Assembly (NCBI RefSeq): GCF_047495875.1
Contig: NC_092479.1
Span: forward strand, 9,570,806-9,634,805
Length of the DNA: 64,000 nt
DNA from: Pithys albifrons albifrons
Lineage: Eukaryota; Chordata; Aves; Passeriformes; Thamnophilidae
Direction: 5' to 3'
The notes under the pieces were generated by a model. It was not told where the DNA came from, searched no databases, and saw only the letters and a list, made by a program, of their open reading frames with translations. Both the position numbers and the translations under genes were made by a program. Below, piece after piece: positions 11,901 through 26,333 of the stretch; position 1 is the first letter of the stretch, and every line of letters starts with the position of its first letter.

Positions 11901-14900
11901 TTTCTAGGGTCAATAGGGCCCCATCATTGGCACCTGAGAGCCAAAGGCTGCCGCCTTTTCCCTGGGCGCAAAGCTCGACGGCGCGGGCCACGTGCAGGTC
12001 CGGGAAAGTGCCATTTTTCAGCCCAGAATTCCGGACGGACGAAGATTGCTGCCAGGAAAAAAGGGCCAGGACAGAAAGCGATTGCTCCTTTTCTAGGGTC
12101 AATAGGGCCCCATCATTGGCACCTGAGAGCCAAAGGCTGCCGCCTTTTCCCTGGGCGCAAAGCTCGACGGCGCGGGCCACGTGCAGGTCCGGGAAAGTGC
12201 CATTTTTCAGCCCAGAATTCCGGACGGACGAAGATTGCTGCCAGGAAAAAAGGGCCAGGACAGAAAGCGATTGCTCCTTTTCTAGGGTCAATAGGGCCCC
12301 ATCATTGGCACCTGAGAGCCAAAGGCTGCCGCCTTTTCCCTGGGCGCAAAGCTCGACGGCGCGGGCCACGTGCAGGTCCGGGAAAGTGCCATTTTTCAGC
12401 CCAGAATTCCGGACGGACGAAGATTGCTGCCAGGAAAAAAGGGCCAGGACAGAAAGCGATTGCTCCTTTTCTAGGGTCAATAGGGCCCCATCATTGGCAC
12501 CTGAGAGCCAAAGGCTGCCGCCTTTTCCCTGGGCGCAAAGCTCGACGGCGCGGGCCACGTGCAGGTCCGGGAAAGTGCCATTTTTCAGCCCAGAATTCCG
12601 GACGGACGAAGATTGGTGCCAGGAAAAAAGGGCCAGGACAGAAAGCCATTGCTCCTTTTCTAGGGTCAATAGGGCCCCATCATTGGCACCTGAGAGCCAA
12701 AGGCTGCCGCCTTTTCCCTGGGCGCAAAGCTCGACGGCGCGGGCCACGTGCAGGTCCGGGAAAGTGCCATTTTTCAGCCCAGAATTCCGGACGGACGAAG
12801 ATTGGTGCCAGGAAAAAAGGGCCAGGACAGAAAGCGATTGCTCCTTTTCTAGGGTCAATAGGGCCCCATCATTGGCACCTGAGAGCCAAAGGCTGCCGCC
12901 TTTTCCCTGGGCGCAAAGCTCGACGGCGCGGGCCACGTGCAGGTCCGGGAAAGTGCCATTTTTCAGCCCAGAATTCCGGACGGACGAAGATTGGTGCCAG
13001 GAAAAAAGGGCCAGGACAGAAAGCCATTGCTCCTTTTCTAGGGTCAATAGGGCCCCATCATTGGCACCCGAGAGCCAAAGGCTGCCGCCTTTTCCCTGGG
13101 CGCAAAGCTCGACGGCGCGGGCCACGTGCAGGTCCGGGAAAGTGCCATTTTTCAGCCCAGAATTCCGGACGGACGAAGATTGGTGCCAGGAAAAAAGGGC
13201 CAGGACAGAAAGCGATTGCTCCTTTTCTAGGGTCAATAGGGCCCCATCATTGGCACCCGAGAGCCAAAGGCTGCCGCCTTTTCCCTGGGCGCAAAGCTCG
13301 ACGGCGCGGGCCACGTGCAGGTCCGGGAAAGTGCCATTTTTCAGCCCAGAATTCCGGACGGACGAAGATTGCTGCCAGGAAAAAAGGGCCAGGACAGAAA
13401 GCGATTGCTCCTTTTCTAGGGTCAATAGGGCCCCATCATTGGCACCTGAGAGCCAAAGGCTGCCGCCTTTTCCCTGGGCGCAAAGCTCGACGGCGCGGGC
13501 CACGTGCAGGTCCGGGAAAGTGCCATTTTTCAGCCCAGAATTCCGGACGGACGAAGATTGCTGCCAGGAAAAAAGGGCCAGGACAGAAAGCCATTGCTCC
13601 TTTTCTAGGGTCAATAGGGCCCCATCATTGGCACCTGAGAGCCAAAGGCTGCCGCCTTTTCCCTGGGCGCAAAGCTCGACGGCGCGGGCCACGTGCAGGT
13701 CCGGGAAAGTGCCATTATTCAGCCCAGAATTCCGGACGGACGAAGATTGCTGCCAGGAAAAAAGGGCCAGGACAGAAAGCCATTGCTCCTTTTCTAGGGT
13801 CAATAGGGCCCCATCATTGGCACCTGAGAGCCAAAGGCTGCCGCCTTTTCCCTGGGCGCAAAGCTCGACGGCGCGGGCCACGTGCAGGTCCGGGAAAGTG
13901 CCATTTTTCAGCCCAGAATTCCGGACGGACGAAGATTGGTGCCAGGAAAAAAGGGCCAGGACAGAAAGCCATTGCTCCTTTTCTAGGGTCAATAGGGCCC
14001 CATCATTGGCACCCGAGAGCCAAAGGCTGCCGCCTTTTCCCTGGGCGCAAAGCTCGACGGCGCGGGCCACGTGCAGGTCCGGGAAAGTGCCATTTTTCAG
14101 CCCAGAATTCCGGACGGACGAAGATTGCTGCCAGGAAAAAAGGGCCAGGACAGAAAGCGATTGCTCCTTTTCTAGGGTCAATAGGGCCCCATCATTGGCA
14201 CCTGAGAGCCAAAGGCTGCCGCCTTTTCCCTGGGCGCAAAGCTCGACGGCGCGAGCCATGTGCAGGTCCGGGAAAGTGCCATTTTTCAGCCCAGAATTCC
14301 GGACGGACGAAGATTGCTGCCAGGAAAAAAGGGCCAGGACAGAAAGCCATTGCTCCTTTTCTAGGGTCAATAGGGCCCCATCATTGGCACCTGAGAGCCA
14401 AAGGCTGCCGCCTTTTCCCTGGGCGCAAAGCTCGACGGCGCGGGCCACGTGCAGGTCCGGGAAAGTGCCATTTTTCAGCCCAGAATTCCGGACGGACGAA
14501 GATTGGTGCCAGGAAAAAAGGGCCAGGACAGAAAGCGATTGCTCCTTTTCTAGGGTCAATAGGGCCCCATCATTGGCACCCGAGAGCCAAAGGCTGCCGC
14601 CTTTTCCCTGGGCGCAAAGCTCGACGGCGCGGGCCACGTGCAGGTCCGGGAAAGTGCCATTTTTCAGCCCAGAATTCCGGACGGACAAAGATTGCTGCCA
14701 GGAAAAAAGGGCCAGGACAGAAAGCGATTGCTCCTTTTCTAGGGTCAATAGGGCCCCATCATTGGCACCTGAGAGCCAAAGGCTGCCGCCTTTTCCCTGG
14801 GCGCAAAGCTCGACGGCGCGAGCCATGTGCAGGTCCGGGAAAGTGCCATTTTTCAGCCCAGAATTCCGGACGGACGAAGATTGCTGCCAGGAAAAATGGG

Positions 14901-17900
14901 CCAGGACAGAAAGCGATTGCTCCTTTTCTAGGGTCAATAGGGCCCCATCATTGGCACCCGAGAGCCGAAGGCTGCCGCCTTTTCCCTGAGCGCAAAGCTC
15001 GACGGCGCGGGCCACGTGCAGGTCCGGGAAAGTGCCATTTTTCAGCCCAGAATTCCGGACGGACGAAGATTGGTGCCAGGAAAAAAGGGCCAGGACAGAA
15101 AGCGATTGCTCCTTTTCTAGGGTCAATAGGGCCCCATCATTGGCACCCGAGAGCCGAAGGCTGCCGCCTTTTCCCTGGGCGCAAAGCTCGACGGCGCGGG
15201 CCACGTGCAGGTCCGGGAAAGTGCCATTTTTCAGCCCAGAATTCCGGACGGACGAAGATTGCTGCCAGGAAAAAAGGGCCAGGACAGAAAGCGATTGCTC
15301 CTTTTCTAGGGTCAATAGGGCCCCATCATTGGCACCTGAGAGCCAAAGGCTGCCGCCTTTTCCCTGGGCGCAAAGCTCGACGGCGCGGGCCACGTGCAGG
15401 TCCGGGAAAGTGCCATTTTTCAGCCCAGAATTCCGGACGGACGAAGATTGCTGCCAGGAAAAAAGGGCCAGGACAGAAAGCGATTGCTCCTTTTCTAGGG
15501 TCAATAGGGCCCCATCATTGGCACCCGAGAGCCAAAGGCTGCCGCCTTTTCCCTGGGCGCAAAGCTCGACGGCGCGGGCCACGTGCAGGTCCGGGAAAGT
15601 GCCATTTTTCAGCCCAGAATTCCGGACGGACGAAGATTGCTGCCAGGAAAAAAGGGCCAGGACAGAAAGCGATTGCTCCTTTTCTAGGGTCAATAGGGCC
15701 CCATCATTGGCACCCGAGAGCCGAAGGCTGCCGCCTTTTCCCTGAGCGCAAAGCTCGACGGCGCGGGCCACGTGCAGGTCCGGGAAAGTGCCATTTTTCA
15801 GCCCAGAATTCCGGACGGACGAAGATTGGTGCCAGGAAAAAAGGGCCAGGACAGAAAGCGATTGCTCCTTTTCTAGGGTCAATAGGGCCCCATCATTGGC
15901 ACCTGAGAGCCAAAGGCTGCCGCCTTTTCCCTGGGCGCAAAGCTCGACGGCGCGGGCCACGTGCAGGTCCGGGAAAGTGCCATTTTTCAGCCCAGAATTC
16001 CGGACGGACGAAGATTGGTGCCAGGAAAAAAGGGCCAGGACAGAAAGCGATTGCTCCTTTTCTAGGGTCAATAGGGCCCCATCATTGGCACCCGAGAGCC
16101 GAAGGCTGCCGCCTTTTCCCTGAGCGCAAAGCTCGACGGCGCGGGCCACGTGCAGGTCCGGGAAAGTGCCATTTTTCAGCCCAGAATTCCGGACGGACGA
16201 AGATTGCTGCCAGGAAAAAAGGGCCAGGACAGAAAGCGATTGCTCCTTTTCTAGGGTCAATAGGGCCCCATCATTGGCACCTGAGAGCCAAAGGCTGCCG
16301 CCTTTTCCCTGGGCGCAAAGCTCGACGGCGCGGGCCACGTGCAGGTCCGGGAAAGTGCCATTTTTCAGCCCAGAATTCCGGACGGACGAAGATTGCTGCC
16401 AGGAAAAAAGGGCCAGGACAGAAAGCGATTGCTCCTTTTCTAGGGTCAATAGGGCCCCATCATTGGCACCTGAGAGCCAAAGGCTGCCGCCTTTTCCCTG
16501 GGCGCAAAGCTCGACGGCGCGGGCCACGTGCAGGTCCGGGAAAGTGCCATTATTCAGCCCAGAATTCCGGACGGACGAAGATTGCTGCCAGGAAAAAAGG
16601 GCCAGGACAGAAAGCGATTGCTCCTTTTCTAGGGTCAATAGGGCCCCATCATTGGCACCTGAGAGCCAAAGGCTGCCGCCTTTTCCCTGGGCGCAAAGCT
16701 CGACGGCGCGGGCCACGTGCAGGTCCGGGAAAGTGCCATTTTTCAGCCCAGAATTCCGGACGGACGAAGATTGCTGCCAGGAAAAAAGGGCCAGGACAGA
16801 AAGCCATTGCTCCTTTTCTAGGGTCAATAGGGCCCCATCATTGGCACCTGAGAGCCAAAGGCTGCCGCCTTTTCCCTGGGCGCAAAGCTCGACGGCGCGG
16901 GCCACGTGCAGGTCCGGGAAAGTGCCATTTTTCAGCCCAGAATTCCGGACGGACGAAGATTGCTGCCAGGAAAAAAGGGCCAGGACAGAAAGCCATTGCT
17001 CCTTTTCTAGGGTCAATAGGGCCCCATCATTGGCACCTGAGAGCCAAAGGCTGCCGCCTTTTCCCTGGGCGCAAAGCTCGACGGCGCGGGCCACGTGCAG
17101 GTCCGGGAAAGTGCCATTTTTCAGCCCAGAATTCCGGACGGACGAAGATTGCTGCCAGGAAAAAAGGGCCAGGACAGAAAGCCATTGCTCCTTTTCTAGG
17201 GTCAATAGGGCCCCATCATTGGCACCTGAGAGCCAAAGGCTGCCGCCTTTTCCCTGGGCGCAAAGCTCGACGGCGCGGGCCACGTGCAGGTCCGGGAAAG
17301 TGCCATTTTTCAGCCCAGAATTCCGGACGGACGAAGATTGCTGCCAGGAAAAAAGGGCCAGGACAGAAAGCCATTGCTCCTTTTCTAGGGTCAATAGGGC
17401 CCCATCATTGGCACGTGAGAGCCAAAGGCTGCCGCCTTTTCCCTGGGCGCAAAGCTCGACGGCGCGGGCCACGTGCAGGTCCGGGAAAGTGCCATTTTTC
17501 AGCCCAGAATTCCGGACGGACGAAGATTGCTGCCAGGAAAAAAGGGCCAGGACAGAAAGCCATTGCTCCTTTTCTAGGGTCAATAGGGCCCCATCATTGG
17601 CACCTGAGAGCCAAAGGCTGCCGCCTTTTCCCTGGGCGCAAAGCTCGACGGCGCGAGCCATGTGCAGGTCCGGGAAAGTGCCATTTTTCAGCCCAGAATT
17701 CCGGACGGACGAAGATTGCTGCCAGGAAAAATGGGCCAGGACAGAAAGCGATTGCTCCTTTTCTAGGGTCAATAGGGCCCCATCATTGGCACCCGAGAGC
17801 CGAAGGCTGCCGCCTTTTCCCTGAGCGCAAAGCTCGACGGCGCGGGCCACGTGCAGGTCCGGGAAAGTGCCATTTTTCAGCCCAGAATTCCGGACGGACG

Positions 17901-20601
17901 AAGATTGGTGCCAGGAAAAAAGGGCCAGGACAGAAAGCCATTGCTCCTTTTCTAGGGTCAATAGGGCCCCATCATTGGCACCTGAGAGCCAAAGGCTGCC
18001 GCCTTTTCCCTGGGCGCAAAGCTCGACGGCGCGGGCCACGTGCAGGTCCGGGAAAGTGTCATTTTTCAGCCCAGAATTCCGGACGGACGAAGATTGGTGC
18101 CAGGAAAAAAGGGCCAGGACAGAAAGCGATTGCTCCTTTTCTAGGGTCAATAGGGCCCCATCATTGGCACCTGAGAGCCAAAGGCTGCCGCCTTTGCCCT
18201 GGGCGCAAAGCTCGACGGCGCGGGCCACGTGCAGGTCCGGGAAAGTGCCATTTTTCAGCCCAGAATTCCGGACGGACGAAGATTGCTGCCAGGAAAAAAG
18301 GGCCAGGACAGAAAGCCATTGCTCCTTTTCTAGGGTCAATAGGGCCCCATCATTGGCACCTGAGAGCCAAAGGCTGCCGCCTTTTCCCTGGGTGCAAAGC
18401 TCGACGGCGCGGGCCACGTGCAGGTCCGGGAAAGTGCCATTTTTCAGCCCAGAATTCCGGACGGACGAAGATTGCTGCCAGGAAAAAAGGGCCAGGACAG
18501 AAAGCCATTGCTCCTTTTCTAGGGTCAATAGGGCCCCATCATTGGCACCTGAGAGCCAAAGGCTGCCGCCTTTTCCCTGGGCGCAAAGCTCGACGGCGCG
18601 GGACACGTGCAGGTCCGGGAAAGTGCCATTTTTCAGCCCAGAATTCCGGACGGACGAAGATTGCTGCCAGGAAAAAAGGGCCAGGACAGAAAGCCATTGC
18701 TCCTTTTCTAGGGTCAATAGGGCCCCATCATTGGCACCCGAGAGCCAAAGGCTGCCGCCTTTTCCCTGGGCGCAAAGCTCGACGGCGCGGGCCACGTGCA
18801 GGTCCGGGAAAGTGCCATTTTTCAGCCCAGAATTCCGGACGGACGAAGATTGCTGCCAGGAAAAAAGGGCCAGGACAGAAAGCCATTGCTCCTTTTCTAG
18901 GGTCAATAGGGCCCCATCATTGGCACCTGAGAGCCAAAGGCTGCCGCCTTTTCCCTGGGCGCAAAGCTCGACGGCGCGGGCCACGTGCAGGTCCGGGAAA
19001 GTGCCATTTTTCAGCCCAGAATTCCGGACGGACGAAGATTGCTGCCGGGAAAAAAGGGCCAGGACAGAAAGCGATTGCTCCTTTTCTAGGGTCAATAGGG
19101 CCCCATCATTGGCACCTGAGAGCCAAAGGCTGCCGCCTTTTCCCTGGGCGCAAAGCTCGACGGCGCGGGCCACGTGCAGGTCCGGGAAAGTGCCATTTTT
19201 CAGCCCAGAATTCCGGACGGACGAAGATTGCTGCCAGGAAAAAAGGGCCAGGACAGAAAGCCATTGCTCCTTTTCTAGGGTCAATAGGGCCCCATCATTG
19301 GCACCTGAGAGCCAAAGGCTGCCGCCTTTTCCCTGGGCGCAAAGCTCGACGGCGCGGGCCACGTGCAGGTCTGGGAAAGTGCCATTTTTCAGCCCAGAAT
19401 TCCGGACGGACGAAGATTGCTGCCAGGAAAAAAGGGCCAGGACAGAAAGCCATTGCTCCTTTTCTAGGGTCAATAGGGCCCCATCATTGGCACCTGAGAG
19501 CCAAAGGCTGCCGCCTTTTCCCTGGGCGCAAAGCTCGACGGCGCGGGCCACGTGCAGGTCCGGGAAAGTGCCATTATTCAGCCCAGAATTCCGGACGGAC
19601 GAAGATTGCTGCCAGGAAAAAAGGGCCAGGACAGAAAGCGATTGCTCCTTTTCTAGGGTCAATAGGGCCCCATCATTGGCACCTGAGAGCCAAAGGCTGC
19701 CGCCTTTTCCCTGGGCGCAAAGCTCGACGGCGCGGGCCACGTGCAGGTCCGGGAAAGTGCCATTTTTCAGCCCAGAATTCCGGACGGACGAAGATTGCTG
19801 CCAGGAAAAAAGGGCCAGGACAGAAAGCGATTGCTCCTTTTCTAGGGTCAATAGGGCCCCATCATTGGCACCTGAGAGCCAAAGGCTGCCGCCTTTTCCC
19901 TGAGCGCAAAGCTCGACGGCGCGGGCCACGTGCAGGTCCGGGAAAGTGCCATTTTTCAGCCCAGAATTCCGGACGGACGAAGATTGCTGCCAGGAAAAAA
20001 GGGCCAGGACAGAAAGCCATTGCTCCTTTTCTAGGGTCAATAGGGCCCCATCATTGGCACCTGAGAGCCAAAGGCTGCCGCCTTTTCCCTGGGCGCAAAG
20101 CTCGACGGCGCGGGCCACGTGCAGGTCCGGGAAAGTGCCATTTTTCAGCCCAGAATTCCGGACGGACGAAGATTGCTGCCAGGAAAAAAGGGCCAGGACA
20201 GAAAGCGATTGCTCCTTTTCTAGGGTCAATAGGGCCCCATCATTGGCACCTGAGAGCCAAAGGCTGCCGCCTTTTCCCTGGGCGCAAAGCTCGACGGCGC
20301 GGGCCACGTGCAGGTCCGGGAAAGTGCCATTTTTCAGCCCAGAATTCCGGACGGACGAAGATTGCTGCCAGGAAAAAAGGGCCAGGACAGAAAGCCATTG
20401 CTCCTTTTCTAGGGTCAATAGGGCCCCATCATTGGCACCTGAGAGCCAAAGGCTGCCGCCTTTTCCCTGGGCGCAAAGCTCGACGGCGCGGGCCACGTGC
20501 AGGTCCGGGAAAGTGCCATTATTCAGCCCAGAATTCCGGACGGACGAAGATTGCTGCCAGGAAAAAAGGGCCAGGACAGAAAGCGATTGCTCCTTTTCTA
20601 G
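8901..20601 (+). repeat. Array domain rich in TTGGTGCC and CCCTGAGC units
   Basis: Stretch between the two copies of the large duplication. C142G (TTGGTGCC) is frequent here, for example near 10,537, 10,726, 12,616-13,183, 15,073, 15,829 and 17,908. G58A (CCCTGAGC) occurs at the units around 9,506, 10,073, 11,774, 14,987, 15,743, 16,121, 17,822 and 19,901. AATTTTGG, common in the neighbouring domains, is absent. A multi-variant unit pair (CCATGTG with AAAAATGGG, then GCCGAAG and G58A) appears at about 14.82-14.99 kb and again at 17.66-17.82 kb, 15 units apart, showing a smaller local duplication. Confidence 0.8.
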
Positions 20602-23309
20602 GGTCAATAGGGCCCCATCATTGGCACCTGAGAGCCGAAGGCTGCCGCCTTTTCCCTGGGCGCAAAGCTCGACGGCGCGGGCCACGTGCAGGTCTGGGAA
20701 AGTGCCATTTTTCAGCCCAGAATTCCGGACGGACGAAGATTGCTGCCAGGAAAAAAGGGCCAGGACAGAAAGCGATTGCTCCTTTTCTAGGGTCAATAGG
20801 GCCCCATCATTGGCACCTGAGAGCCAAAGGCTGCCGCCTTTTCCCTGGGCGCAAAGCTCGACGGCGCGGGCCACGTGCAGGTCCGGGAAAGTGCCATTTT
20901 TCAGCCCAGAATTCCGGACGGACGAAGATTGGTGCCAGGAAAAAAGGGCCAGGACAGAAAGCCATTGCTCCTTTTCTAGGGTCAATAGGGCCCCATCATT
21001 GGCACCTGAGAGCCAAAGGCTGCCGCCTTTTCCCTGGGCGCAAAGCTCGACGGCGCGGGCCACGTGCAGGTCCGGGAAAGTGCCATTTTTCAGCCCAGAA
21101 TTCCGGACGGACGAAGATTGGTGCCAGGAAAAAAGGGCCAGGACAGAAAGCCATTGCTCCTTTTCTAGGGTCAATAGGGCCCCATCATTGGCACCTGAGA
21201 GCCAAAGGCTGCCGCCTTTTCCCTGGGCGCAAAGCTCGACGGCGCGGGCCATGTGCAGGTCCGGGAAAGTGCCATTTTTCAGCCCAGAATTCCGGATGGA
21301 CGAAGATTGCTGCCAGGAAAAAAGGGCCAGGACAGAAAGCGATTGCTCCTTTTCTAGGGTCAATAGGGCCCCATCATTGGCACCCGAGAGCCAAAGGCTG
21401 CCGCCTTTTCCCTGGGCGCAAAGCTCGACGGCGCGGGCCACGTGCAGGTCCGGGAAAGTGCCATTTTTCAGCCCAGAATTCCGGACGGACGAAGATTGCT
21501 GCCAGGAAAAAAGGGCCAGGACAGAAAGCGATTGCTCCTTTTCTAGGGTCAATAGGGCCCCATCATTGGCACCTGAGAGCCAAAGGCTGCCGCCTTTTCC
21601 CTTGGCACAAAGCTTGACGGCGCGGGCCACGTGCAGGTCCGGGAAAGTGCCATTTTTCAGCCCAGAATTCCGGACGGACGAAGATTGGTGCCAGGAAAAA
21701 AGGGCCAGGACAGAAAGCGATTGCTCCTTTTCTAGGGTCAATAGGGCCCCATCATTGGCACCTGAGAGCCGAAGGCTGCCGCCTTTTCCCTGGGCGCAAA
21801 GCTCGACGGCGCGAGCCATGTGCAGGTCCGGGAAAGTGCCATTTTTCAGCCCAGAATTCCGGACGGACGAAGATTGCTGCCAGGAAAAAAGGGCCAGGAC
21901 AGAAAGCCATTGCTCCTTTTCTAGGGTCAATAGGGCCCCATCATTGGCACCCGAGAGCCAAAGGCTGCCGCCTTTTCCCTGAGCGCAAAGCTCGACGGCG
22001 CGGGCCACGTGCAGGTCCGGGAAAGTGCCATTTTTCAGCCCAGAATTCCGGACGGACGAAGATTGCTGCCAGGAAAAAAGGGCCAGGACAGAAAGCCATT
22101 GCTCCTTTTCTAGGGTCAATAGGGCCCCATCATTGGCACCTGAGAGCCAAAGGCTGCCGCCTTTTCCCTGGGCGCCAAGCTCGACGGCGCGGGCCACGTG
22201 CAGGTCCGGGAAAGTGCCATTATTCAGCCCAGAATTCCGGACGGACGAAGATTGGTGCCAGGAAAAAAGGGCCAGGACAGAAAGCGATTGCTCCTTTTCT
22301 AGGGTCAATAGGGCCCCATCATTGGCACCTGAGAGCCAAAGGCTGCCGCCTTTTCCCTGGGCGCAAAGCTCGACGGCGCGGGCCACGTGCAGGTCCGGGA
22401 AAGTGCCATTTTTCAGCCCAGAATTCCGGACGGACGAAGATTGCTGCCAGGAAAAAAGGGCCAGGACAGAAAGCGATTGCTCCTTTTCTAGGGTCAATAG
22501 GGCCCCATCATTGGCACCTGAGAGCCAAAGGCTGCCGCCTTTTCCCTGGGCGCAAAGCTCGACGGCGCGGGCCACGTGCAGGTCCGGGAAAGTGCCATTT
22601 TTCAGCCCAGAATTCCGGACGGACGAAGATTGCTGCCAGGAAAAAAGGGCCAGGACAGAAAGCGATTGCTCCTTTTCTAGGGTCAATAGGGCCCCATCAT
22701 TGGCACCCGAGAGCCAAAGGCTGCCGCCTTTTCCCTGGGCGCAAAGCTCGACGGCGCGGGCCACGTGCAGGTCCGGGAAAGTGCCATTATTCAGCCCAGA
22801 ATTCCGGACGGACGAAGATTGCTGCCAGGAAAAAAGGGCCAGGACAGAAAGCGATTGCTCCTTTTCTAGGGTCAATAGGGCCCCATCATTGGCACCTGAG
22901 AGCCAAAGGCTGCCGCCTTTTCCCTGGGCGCAAAGCTCGACGGCGCGGGCCACGTGCAGGTCCGGGAAAGTGCCATTTTTCAGCCCAGAATTCCGGACGG
23001 ACGAAGATTGCTGCCAGGAAAAAAGGGCCAGGACAGAAAGCCATTGCTCCTTTTCTAGGGTCAATAGGGCCCCATCATTGGCACCTGAGAGCCAAAGGCT
23101 GCCGCCTTTTCCCTGGGCGCAAAGCTCGACGGCGCGGGCCACGTGCAGGTCCGGGAAAGTGCCATTTTTCAGCCCAGAATTCCGGACGGACGAAGATTGC
23201 TGCCAGGAAAAAAGGGCCAGGACAGAAAGCGATTGCTCCTTTTCTAGGGTCAATAGGGCCCCATCATTGGCACGTGAGAGCCAAAGGCTGCCGCCTTTTC
23301 CCTGGGCGT

Positions 23310-26300
23310 AAAGCTCGACGGCGCGGGCCACGTGCAGGTCCGGGAAAGTGCCATTTTTCAGCCCAGAATTCCGGACGGACGAAGATTGCTGCCAGGAAAA
23401 AAGGGCCAGGACAGAAAGCGATTGCTCCTTTTCTAGGGTCAATAGGGCCCCATCATTGGCACCCGAGAGCCAAAGGCTGCCGCCTTTTCCCTGGGCGCAA
23501 AGCTCGACGGCGCGGGCCACGTGCAGGTCCGGGAAAGTGCCATTTTTCAGCCCAGAATTCCGGACGGACGAAGATTGCTGCCAGGAAAAAAGGGCCAGGA
23601 CAGAAAGCGATTGCTCCTTTTCTAGGGTCAATAGGGCCCCATCATTGGCACCTGAGAGCCAAAGGCTGCCGCCTTTTCCCTGGGCGCAAAGCTCGACGGC
23701 GCGGGCCATGTGCAGGTCCGGGAAAGTGCCATTTTTCAGCCCAGAATTCCGGACGGACGAAGATTGCTGCCAGGAAAAAAGGGCCAGGACAGAAAGCGAT
23801 TGCTCCTTTTCTAGGGTCAATAGGGCCCCATCATTGGCACCTGAGAGCCAAAGGCTGCCGCCTTTTCCCTGGGCGCAAAGCTCGACGGCGCGGGCCACGT
23901 GCAGGTCCGGGAAAGTGCCATTTTTCAGCCCAGAATTCCGGACGGACGAAGATTGCTGCCAGGAAAAAAGGGCCAGGACAGAAAGCCATTGCTCCTTTTC
24001 TAGGGTCAATAGGGCCCCATCATTGGCACCTGAGAGCCAAAGGCTGCCGCCTTTTCCCTGGGCGCAAAGCTCGACGGCGCGGGCCACATGCAGGTCCGGG
24101 AAAGTGCCATTTTTCAGCCCAGAATTTTGGACGGACGAAGATTGCTGCCAGGAAAAAAGGGCCAGGACAGAAAGCCATTGCTCCTTTTCTAGGGTCAATA
24201 GGGCCCCATCATTGGCACCTGAGAGCCAAAGGCTGCCGCCTTGTCCCTGGGCGCAAAGCTCGACGGCGCGGGCCACGTGCAGGTCCGGGAAAGTGCCATT
24301 TTTCAGCCCAGAATTCCGGACGGACGAAGATTGCTGCCAGGAAAAAAAGGCCAGGACAGAAAGCCATTGCTCCTTTTCTAGGGTCAATAGGGCCCCATCA
24401 TTGGCACCTGAGAGCCAAAGGCTGCCGCCTTTTCCCTGGGCGCAAAGCTCGACGGCGCGGGCCACGTGCAGGTCCGGGAAAGTGCCATTTTTCAGCCCAG
24501 AATTCCGGACGGACGAAGATTGCTGCCAGGAAAAATGGGCCAGGACAGAAAGCCATTGCTCCTTTTCTAGGGTCAATAGGGCCCCATCATTGGCACCTGA
24601 GAGCCAAAGGCTGCCGCCTTTTCCCTGGGCGCAAAGCTCGATGGCGCGGGCCACGTGCAGGTCCGGGAAAGTGCCATTTTTCAGCCCAGAATTCCGGACG
24701 GACGAAGATTGCTGCCAGGAAAAAAGGGCCAGGACAGAAAGCCATTGCTCCTTTTCTAGGGTCAATAGGGCCCCATCATTGGCACCTGAGAGCCAAAGGC
24801 TGCCGCCTTTTCCCTGGGCGCAAAGCTCGACGGCGCGGGCCACGTGCAGGTCCGGGAAAGTGCCATTTTTCAGCCCAGAATTCCGGACGGACGAAGATTG
24901 CTGCCAGGAAAAAAGGGCCAGGACAGAAAGCGATTGCTCCTTTTCTAGGGTCAATAAGGCCCCATCATTGGCACCTGAGAGCCAAAGGCTGCCGCCTTTT
25001 CCCTGGGCGCAAAGCTCGACGGCGCGGGCCACGTGCAGGTCCGGGAAAGTGCCATTTTTCAGCCCAGAATTCCGGACGGACGAAGATTGCTGCCAGGAAA
25101 AAAGGGCCAGGACAGAAAGCGATTGCTCCTTTTCTAGGGTCAATAGGGCCCCATCATTGGCACCTGAGAGCCAAAGGCTGCCGCCTTTTCCCTGGGCACA
25201 AAGCTCGACGGCGCGGGCCACGTGCAGGTCCGGGAAAGTGCCATTTTTCAGCCCAGAATTTTGGACGGACGAAGATTGCTGCCAGGAAAAAAGGGCCAGG
25301 ACAGAAAGCCATTGCTCCTTTTCTAGGGTCAATAGGGCCCCATCATTGGCACCTGAGAGCCAAAGGCTGCCGCCTTTTCCCTGGGCGCAAAGCTCGACGG
25401 CGCGGGCCACGTGCAGGTCCGGGAAAGTGCCATTTTTCAGCCCAGAATTCCGGACGGACGAAGATTGCTGCCAGGAAAAAAGGGCCAGGACAGAAAGCGA
25501 TTGCTCCTTTTCTAGGGTCAATAGGGCCCCATCATTGGCACCTGAGAGCCAAAGGCTGCCGCCTTTTCCCTGGGCGCAAAGCTCGACGGCGCGGGCCACG
25601 TGCAGGTCCGGGAAAGTGCCATTTTTCAGCCCAGAATTCCGGACGGACGAAAATTCCTGCCAGGAAAAAAGGGCCAGGACAGAAAGCCATTGCTCCTTTT
25701 CTAGGGTCAATAGGGCCCCATCATTGGCACCTGAGAGCCAAAGGCTGCCGCCTTTTCCCTGGGCGCAAAGCTCGACGGCGCGGGCCACGTGCAGGTCCGG
25801 GAAAGTGCCATTTTTCAGCCCAGAATTCCGGACGGACGAAGATTGCTGCCAGGAAAAAAGGGCCAGGACAGAAAGCCATTGCTCCTTTTCTAGGGTCAAT
25901 AGGGCCCCATCATTGGCACCTGAGAGCCAAAGGCTGCCGCCTTTTCCCTGGGCGCAAAGCTCGACGGCGCGGGCCACGTGCAGGTCCGGGAAAGTGCCAT
26001 TTTTCAGCCCAGAATTCCGGACGGACGAAGATTGCTGCCAGGAAAAAAGGGCCAGGACAGAAAGCCATTGCTCCTTTTCTAGGGTCAATAGGGCCCCATC
26101 ATTGGCACCTGAGAGCCAAAGGCTGCCGCCTTTTCCCTGGGCGCAAAGCTCGACGGCGCGGGCCACGTGCAGGTCCGGGAAAGTGCCATTTTTCAGCCCA
26201 GAATTCCGGACGGACGAAGATTGCTGCCAGGAAAAAAGGGCCAGGACAGAAAGCCATTGCTCCTTTTCTAGGGTCAATAGGGCCCCATCATTGGCACCTG

Positions 26301-26333
26301 AGAGCCAAAGGCTGCCGCCTTTTCCCTGGGCGT
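23310..26333 (+). repeat. 16-unit (3,024-bp) higher-order repeat block
   Basis: Lies between C62T markers at 23,309 and 26,333. Variant order from the left: CCATGTG in unit 3, CCACATG and AATTTTGG in unit 5 followed by CCTTGTCCC, AAAAATGGG in unit 7, AATAAGG in unit 9, GGGCACAAAG with AATTTTGG in unit 11, and AAATTCCTGCC in unit 13. It shares this layout with 28,035-31,058. Confidence 0.87.
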